Notes under the pieces: generated by a model
The model's input: the letters and a program-made list of their open reading frames with translations, nothing else
The model's database searches: none
Told to the model about the DNA's origin: nothing
Part shown: piece after piece, positions 28,701-37,700 of the stretch
How the letters are laid out: each line of letters begins with the position of its first letter
How positions within the stretch are numbered: position 1 is the stretch's first letter
Made by a program: the position numbers and the translations under genes
NCBI GenBank assembly: GCA_964019695.1
Contig: OZ026519.1
Span: forward strand, 27,433,213-27,497,212
Length of the DNA stretch: 64,000 nucleotides
Direction of reading: 5' to 3'
Source: Loripinus fragilis
Lineage: Eukaryota; Mollusca; Bivalvia; Lucinida; Lucinidae

Positions 28701-31700
28701 TTGAGTCCTTATCTTTGCTTTATCTCCTTGTTATATCTTGATTTATATGTTTAGGAGATGATGCATTGATAAGTTAGGGGTCTTTCATGCAAACCAAATA
28801 TCTATGTGTCATGATCCACATCTGAATTAAGGGTGTGGTGCACCGTTAAACCGCTTTAAGCCCTCCAGTAAAAAAAATATTTTACTGACCTTTCCATGGC
28901 GGTACTTCTTTTGTGGATCTTTTATGTTTTTGTTCTGTCTTGTGTTTGCTATGCCTTTGTACATGTCCGTTTATATGTGCTTTGTGGTCACCTGCTGGGA
29001 AAGGGCTGACCTCTTGGCTCTCGTTTGTGATGTCTAACTGTGAGTTTGTCACTTTCCCATTGGTTTCCTGGGTCAGGTGTGATACTTGATTGGATCGATT
29101 CCTGATCTTTGCACTCTTACTTACTTTGTTGTCAGTTACAAGTATGTACACGAAGTACTGGTCAACCACTAAGTCAAGCTTGCTCAGAAAAAAGTGTGAT
29201 TAGGTGAACTGACTGTCCCGACATGATCATAGTTGTTGACTTGGACTTAAAGATTCAAATTAACCCCAAAACGATATTGCGATATCGATCAAAGTTTCGT
29301 CAAAAGCTGTATATGTATATTTTCAGCTACGCCATATTAATTTATTGTCTCTTTTGTTAGTCAAAGGAGAGTATCAAAATGGATTCGTCCATTCCTCTGT
29401 AGACGCAATTATAGGCTGCAATGTGAGCACAACTCATTTAACAGGGTTTATCTAATATTTTTGAAATATTGTAGTTTTGTTCTTGATCTGAAGCAAAACA
29501 TGTTATTTGGAAGGTATCGACAAATTATTAATGTTCATTGTTTTAACTTGTGAGTGCAACTCCTCTTACAATTTTATTCCCCTATTTTTGAGAGAAGTAA
29601 TTTGCTCTGCGACTTATTTTTAATCCTTTATTTAACAATTTCACGAACAATATCCAGGAATACATCTGATCATGGACTGGACTGCAAAGTATGGTCCTCT
29701 ATTTTCTTTCTCAGAACTTCAACCTCACTCCCCCACCCACTAAAGATTAATGGATATTCTTAGAAATATCACTGTTTTTTTTTATATTTCTTAATTTTCA
29801 GTACTCACGAAGCACAGACGTCGGGAGACGCTTGGTATGCATGTGTATTTTTACATAAAACACATTTTGTAGCAAATATTAGATTAATAAACTCATATGA
29901 AGTACAGTGTCTAGACCTGTAACTGTTTTTCTATAGGCCTCCATTATAGCTTTGAAGTAAGCGGTGATCCTCATATCTCCTAAATCACAATGAGGCTGCC
30001 ATGGAATTGCAGATTGGCTCAGAGTGACCACCATGTTTTACCACATTCTACCCTCTGAAGGTGGGCATCCTAAATGGGTAGGAAACTGCATTGAAAAAAA
30101 AATCAAAATGCAAGGTACTTTTTTCTAAGCCACATCAATAAACTTTGGCAACAAAAGCAGTCATTTTGTTTGTTTGATTTGATTCTTTACGTCCACTCAA
30201 CAATCTTTCAGTTATGCCGGACGGCTCTTCCTGGGTTGAACCAGTACTAAGCTAGGATAAATGTTTCTTGCTCAATGACCACAACGCAGTGACGCCGGTG
30301 AGGCTCAAACCCGCAGCCCTTCGGTCTCGAGTCAAGCACTCTACCACTGAGCCACTGCGCTCCAATTCAAAAAAATAAAAATAAAAAGCAGTGAGATGTT
30401 GTTTCAAAAAGTGCAGCAAATATATACCCATGTTTATTATTGACCAATCAGAAAACACTTTACATCTTATATAATATGCTGAGCTACCACCCATCTTTTA
30501 ACCAATCACTGTCCTTTTTACAATAACAGGTCTATGCCCCAAAGACCTAACCGTTCTCCAATAAATGACCAAAATATTCCTTTAATTCAAACCATTAACA
30601 TTTTAAAGCACATTTATATTGTTTGCATTATTTAACTTAAAGTTATTCTGAGACATCCTTTTACAAAACCCTATCCCCTTCACATATTACTGGTAAATTC
30701 ACGAGGCAGCAAAATAAAGGAAAGGTAAACATATTCATTTTCTTATACCTTTTTTTATTGTATATCAGAAATGCCTTTAGCCGCACTCATATACGCTTGT
30801 TACACCTCTTCACAATATTTTATACACCGAATGTGCATGTGCTTTACCATCCTGAGTCTAATGGTGCGTTACCGCACCCTCCCTTATTGACAAGGCCAAA
30901 ATTGCTTCCTCCTATCTATGGAACATAGAATCATTTTTTTACATATCAAATCAACTTATAATCATATAAAAAGTTGTTTTGTGGAACATAGAGCAATTAC
31001 TGCTAATCTAGGTGGCGAAGCTAGTATTATGTAGCGGTCAGAGTTGATGAAGAGCAAAACTATTTCCATACAATAGGGCTATGGTCACCGTCATGGCATT
31101 TTGATAGCTTACATTTTTTCTGAAGGCCTAGATGGAGAACAAAGCTACAACAGCATGGATGCTGCAAGGTCAGTGTCAGTAAAAGGGAAATATCAAGGTT
31201 ACAGAGGTCAAATATCAAGGTCAATTTGCAATGCTTTGGGTTAGAAAGGTATAATTTCTTCAATTTATGGCCTATTTGTCTTAAATTGAGGTCAAATGGT
31301 CAGAAAAAAACGTCAAATCATGACACAATTTAAAAATGAATAGTCCAACAAACCCATTTTATAAATGACATGCCATAAATTTTGGTAAAATCATATCTGT
31401 GAATTGGTATGTTGCTGCAGTTAAACGGTTTCATTATGCCATTTTTCCAAAGTGTCATTGATATTGCCAGATCAAATAGTAACGACCAAAAGCGACTAAT
31501 ATGCATACATATATCCATCTGATTTATCTCCTCGTATTAGGGTCAATGTCATCTTTCAGGTCAAGGGTCAATTTGGATAGAAATTTAACCCAAAATGACC
31601 AAAATGGATTACAAAGCAAAGTAGACAGTGCAACATTAGACATGTTTCCAAGTTGTTATTTACTTTTCTCTATTGATGGTCAATCTGTCAAAGGTCAAGG

Positions 31701-34700
31701 TCATGTTGGGTCATATGAGAGTCTTCTGTGCTATTTCTAAGTTCAAGTAAGCCACATGACAATAAATGAACATGAAAATGTGGGTTTACCACATGAATAC
31801 TTTTCACGTCAGTTGCATATAACTTAATCAAGTGACCACTACTGTGGTTTAAGGAAATTTGCGAAATGGCCTTTTTACCATAATTTAGTAATAATATCAA
31901 TTACAAATACTCCCAAATGCTTCAGCATAACAACAAAAAAAATGCTAATTTTCTGATATGGGAATCAGTGAGTGTTTTAAAAATGAAACAATGCTTATAG
32001 TATAGCCTCATAGTGCAGAAGTGCAACTCACATGCTTCACAGCCCAGTATGTAATGCAAAACTGAGCTAACTATCATCCCTGTCCAATAATTAGGTTTTT
32101 TTTTGCAATATTAATGATTTTTGTTTTAAAAAAAGGTGAACATTTTTTAAAGCTGGAATCGCAGCTAAGGCTTCCAACAAAACAGGCCTGATATTTTTCT
32201 TAATGATTCAGATCTGTAACTGTTTTTCCATATCCCTCCATTATAGCTTTTAAGTAAGCTGTAGCCCTCACAACTCTTAAATCACACCAAGGCTGCCATA
32301 GAATTACAGATATGCCCGTGTATAATCAAAATACAAGAATGAGATACCCCAGTTACCACATTGTTTTCCAATGTTTGGGCTCTGAACGTGGACACCCTAT
32401 ATGCGAAGAAAATTTCATTGAAAAACAAATATCAAAATGCCAGGTCCTTTTTTCTTAGCCACACCAGTAAAACTAATCAGCAAAAACAATAAATGTTTCA
32501 AAATGCGCAGCAAATATATACCCGTCTAATAAATATGATTTCTTTCCCAATAGGTTTATTATTGACCAATCAGTAAATACTTTACAACTTAAATATCGTG
32601 CAGAGCTTCTATCCACATTTTGAGCCAATAATTGCTTTTTTTCAATTACAGGTCAGGTGTGGTACTTAATTGTATTGATAACTGATCTTTGACGCCTTTT
32701 GTACTACATGTATGTTGAGAAAACGGAGGCTAAAAACCATAGATTGATGAGTGTAAATGCTTCTGACTATGTTTGGGACAAAGTTATGAGTTTGACCTTG
32801 GAAGCTGTTGGGTAAGGTTATGCGCGACATACCTTTATTCTATAAGTAATGATCATTTTAATTTATAATAAATTTTGTCTACCCTTGTAGTAGATATGAC
32901 CCAGGCGTGAATCCCAGTAATGCAGCGTAACTGACGGACTGACATTTGGATGGAAGGACAGAGGGAATCGAGCAAACCCATAGTCCCCAAACCGGTCGTG
33001 ACTAATAAATATCAGTGGTTAGGTAATTATATTAGATGAAGTGAGTAGTTAGATAAATATATATGATAAGTGAGTACAAAAAGACAGAGTGTGATACTTA
33101 CGATATATTCTGAAGGCTGCTTGCAAACGAGGCTGTCACAATCATATCCTGTGATAAATGACCCATGTCTTCCCGGTGCCTCCTGATGATGAAAGAAATT
33201 AAATACAACCAGTGTTATTCAAATGTATCAAAGTCAGGGGAACAAGGGATTTAACTTTTATAAGCTAAGTATTATATGGATCAACACATGGTATATTGGC
33301 TCTTATTGTATATGCACAAGGCAGCTTTTAAAACCCCAATATTGGCGTACCAAGATGGGCTAAAGTAGGTAAGTTGGTTCTACTTTACCAAGATGGGCTA
33401 GAGTAGATAATATGTTCTTAAAAGGGTATCCTTTGTTAGCAAAGACTGCACCAAAGAACTGAAACTAGAGTGTGCATATTTTGAGGGCCAGACTAGCTAG
33501 TTTCTGCCATTTAGGCTTCATCAATGACCCTCTAATAGTTTCAAAGTTCAACAATGAAACCAATTATCCCAAAGGACAAGAAAATAAAATCTACACTATA
33601 GTGAAGGGCAGGGAGACGTTCTATTGCCGCCACACAGTCCCAGTCACCAGCTGTAGTGAAGTCAATATGCTCTTAAAAGGGTATCCTTTGTTAGCAAAGA
33701 CTGCAACAAAGAACTGAAACTAGAGTGTGCATATTTTGTGGGCCAGACTAGAATGAGACGGTTTATTTTACTCTAACTTTTATTAGCTTATTATCAGATG
33801 TATCAACACAAGGTATATTGGCTTTTATTTCAGATGCGCAAGTTAGCTTTTAAAAAAAACCTATGTTGGGCGTACAATGATGGGCTAGTCTCAGTAGGAA
33901 AGTTTATCTCTACTTGAACCATAGCATGGCCATGTGTAGAACATACAGTAAAACCTGTGTAAAACAGCCACTCTCAAAAAGACCAAAAAATGTGGTTTTA
34001 AGACTAATTATGGCTTTATGCAGGTCAAAAGTATTGGATAATACTCCAAAGGGAGCATTCTGCAATACTTTTGACCTTCATTAAGCTACCAGTTGTCATT
34101 AAGATCTTTGTTTTGTCTATTTTGGTCGCTGTTTTACACAGGTTCTACTGTACAAATCAGTAAATACATAATGCATAGCTCTAAGTAAGTGATGTTTTGG
34201 GTTTTTGACTTTCCAATTCCTCAGGGTAAACTCAAGCTGCCTGTACCCAGTGAAATAATCTCATCGAAACGCTTCCTCTGAGCAGTACAGCAACTGTTTT
34301 CAGTTAGAAACACACAACCATTGCCAGATCTCAGATCAAAACTAAAGACTTTAAGAAGAATACATTAACTCATATGCATTGCGCATCAAAAGCAGACGTT
34401 CTGGCAAAAATACTTAAGATAAAACTTACACCGTCTCATTCTTGAATTTTGTTTGAAAAGATAATATTCTCTCATCCCATTGGTCCTTTGGTGAAAACAA
34501 CTGATCATGTACATAGCTACTGATGCCATAATCGATGTCTGTATTCTCAGAGTACCCGTCATAGAAGTTACCAAGGTAACCAGAACCTGAACCCGAACCA
34601 GAATAGCCTGAATATCCTGAAGAACTGAAAAAACGAAACAAAAACATTCACAAAACATTTGAGTGAGGAAGGCACGTGACGATTGTAAAATTGCCTCAAT

Positions 34701-37700
34701 TCAAACCACTATTGCCGTTTAAAGTGGTCGAATTTCACAAATTATTAAATAATTGTGTAAATACACGTGTACTTTTTATTAATATTTAAACATTCCGAAA
34801 TATTCAGCCATCCATTAAATGCCCAAAATGCCAGCTTTAGTTTCATTTTTTTTCAACTGCTGTCAATGGTGGTCATGTTTAATTAAATTGTGTGTACATG
34901 ACACTGATGACTCTGGCTAGGTACATGGACGTACAGACACGAAATTTCCGCCTATTAGCTATTACATCGTTTCATTAACAATTAAAATAGCCAATTTATG
35001 GACTAAGAATAAGATTGGAAGTCGCTACTGAGCGTGTGTCTAAGTTGTTAATGTTAAATGAGCAGACCATATGTATAAGAGCATACTGTTATGAATACAG
35101 TTGCTAGGAGAGAGGGCAACTTGTGATCAAGAGAGTGTCTGAAGTTGACAATAGCAGTGACAGTGATCTTCTAAGAAAGTCATGATTTAAAGCTTTATCA
35201 GAGGCACTGCGATCTGTGAATGAGAAAGACATTTTATCGTCGCCGCTAAGTACTGGTTAAACCCAGGTAAACGTCTGGACATAACTGAAAAATGTTTACT
35301 GAAGCATAAAGAATCCTTTCAAACAAACAAGCAATGTGCTATATTAACCCTGTCAATTTACGAATAGCTTCAAAGGTCAAGAAGTTTTATTCGGCATACC
35401 GTTAAAAAGGAAATCTGGTAAATAGTAAAGTCTTAAAAAGAAATTCGCATTATCCAGCATTTCATCAGCGTCGGTACTGTTAGCTAAGATAAAGGGATAG
35501 GAATACACCATTTTATAGAAAGTTTAACCAACAACCCCGTGTAGTACAAAATGGATGATTCCGTACTTAAAGGCCAATTATTGTATCAATATGTATGGGA
35601 TAATCCATCAGAATAAAAAGGGTTAAAATAAGGACAGTGTATAAAAAGAAGAACGTACCCATAATAATACGAGTCGTTGTATGAGTAATCGTAGTCCCAC
35701 CAAGTACCCCAATAATCGTAGTCATAATAGTAGCCACTAGACCCAGAACCGGAGCCGCTACCGGAACCAGAGCCGCTACCAGAACCAGAGCCGCTACCAG
35801 AACCATTGTCGCCACTAGAGCCATCAGAGCTTCCAGAGCCTCCATAATAACTTGATGATGGCGATATATCACTGGAAACAGACGCAGCATCAATAGTTGA
35901 CGATGGAAAATCGAGAGCTGATGTGACGATTACCGATACACTATCAGTGGTTGACGATGGTAAATCAAAAGTCGATGAAGATGGTTGAAAGGATGTTGAA
36001 GGTGACGAAGCTGATGCATCAGCTGAGTCGACTGGTAAGCTGTTCGTCATAGTAGATGATTGTTGCATTATTGTTGTGCTTGAGTAGACTGTTGATGATT
36101 GCACTGTTAAAGAGGGTATGTCAGATGTTGTTTGCACCGATGAAAATCTTTCGCTTGATGATAGAAGCGGAGCTTCTCGCTTACGTCTTTTCTGTGAAGT
36201 AGGTTTGGTTCGTTTCTACGAAAAATAAAGTATTGGACACATTATAAATTACATAATATTTTAGCATTAGAAATACAAACCGTGCGTTCATCCCTCACTT
36301 TATACTGGCTGTCATTGGAAAATCATAACCGTAGCTCGAGCCTAAGCAGCATGTTTCTGCAAATAAATTTCGCTTCTGTATCTTTTGCATTTAAACTTTA
36401 ACGAGAGTACAGTAAATTATCAATATCAGGAACGCAATTAAAACACTTCCAGCAGTTAAACATAAAACCATGAATGATACTATCGAACGCCTTCTCAAAG
36501 TCTGCAAAGAGCAATTCCCCTAGCTGATCTTCAAAATAGACAAAACATAGGTATTAAAGACAAATGTTGGCTTAATGAAGGTCGAAAGTATTGCAGAATG
36601 CTCTCTTGGAGCATTCTGCAATACTTTTGGCCTGCATTAAGCAATAATCGGTCTTGAAAACCATTTTTGGTCCTTTTTTTTGAGTGGCCGCTTAAGATAG
36701 GTTTTACTGTAGTTAAAGTGACATATCAAATGATAACCAGTCAAATGGGAAGCAACCACCAAGATTAAAGCTTACAGAACAATCTTTAGAGACACAATAT
36801 TTGTTACCGTATTCATGTGTTTCTCTCTGCGTTTAATTGACTTGCTTCATCAAATGTAAGGCAATAAAATTATTTACACTACTCTTCATGAGTATTACAA
36901 TAATGCGTTAGCTTCTAAATTAATGAGAACAATTCTGTATTCTTACTTTGCGCACGTACAATTCCGGAATTACCAATACCCACTTTGTGCTGAACATATA
37001 CACTGAACTGAAGTCATAAGTGGCCACCTTACATTTTTGCATATGTTCTGAAAGTAGAAATCGCTCTTATAAAATTTTAATTATATAAAAAAATCCAAGG
37101 CTTTGTCGAGACTCTGCAAATATATTCTTTCAAAATGACTGGTAGATCTTGCACTGACGAAGTCTAAGTAAAGGTCCCTCACACTTTTTACTGTGATATA
37201 AAATATTCCACATATATGTTCGTTATCAATTTATATTTTAATAGGTTTGAAGCTGTTAATAAGATGTAAAAGAATATTTTTATTACAATTGGACTCTCTG
37301 TTTCTCTTATACTGTAACATGGAGACAGCCACTCAGCAGCTTAATCAAAGAGTTTTAGCTTTAAGCGTTCAATTTGCACACACACACTTTGCATTGCTCT
37401 ATACGCTTTATTGTCTGCGGTCTGGTCTGGCAATTGGAATTTCAGCGATAAGCGACACTGTTCTCCTTTAGAAATTAAGTAAAAAAATGTTCACATGAAA
37501 TAAAACACATACAATCATTTTAATATGTGCAACTGATAATTTTTGAAAAATGGATTGTTTTTTTTTTCGGAAAATGTTCATAAAAAATCTGTCATAAGCC
37601 AAAGTCCAAGCGTTTGGTGTTTTTTCAAAGTCGACTAGATGGGTTTGTAATCACCTGTGTTTCATTTCGATAAAAACTTCACTAAAACCCTTATTTTATT

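Noticed and set aside
33102..33182. Exon 4 read in the other frame, giving GYDCDSLVC, which restores a cysteine pair
   Set aside because: That frame ends in phase 0, and exon 5 then hits a stop at once. The chosen frame fits both neighbours and gives GHLSQDMI.
35567..35893. 108-residue Val/Ala/Leu-rich frame, minus strand
   Set aside because: It is a shadow of channel exon 2 in another frame, over the Gly-Ser repeat.
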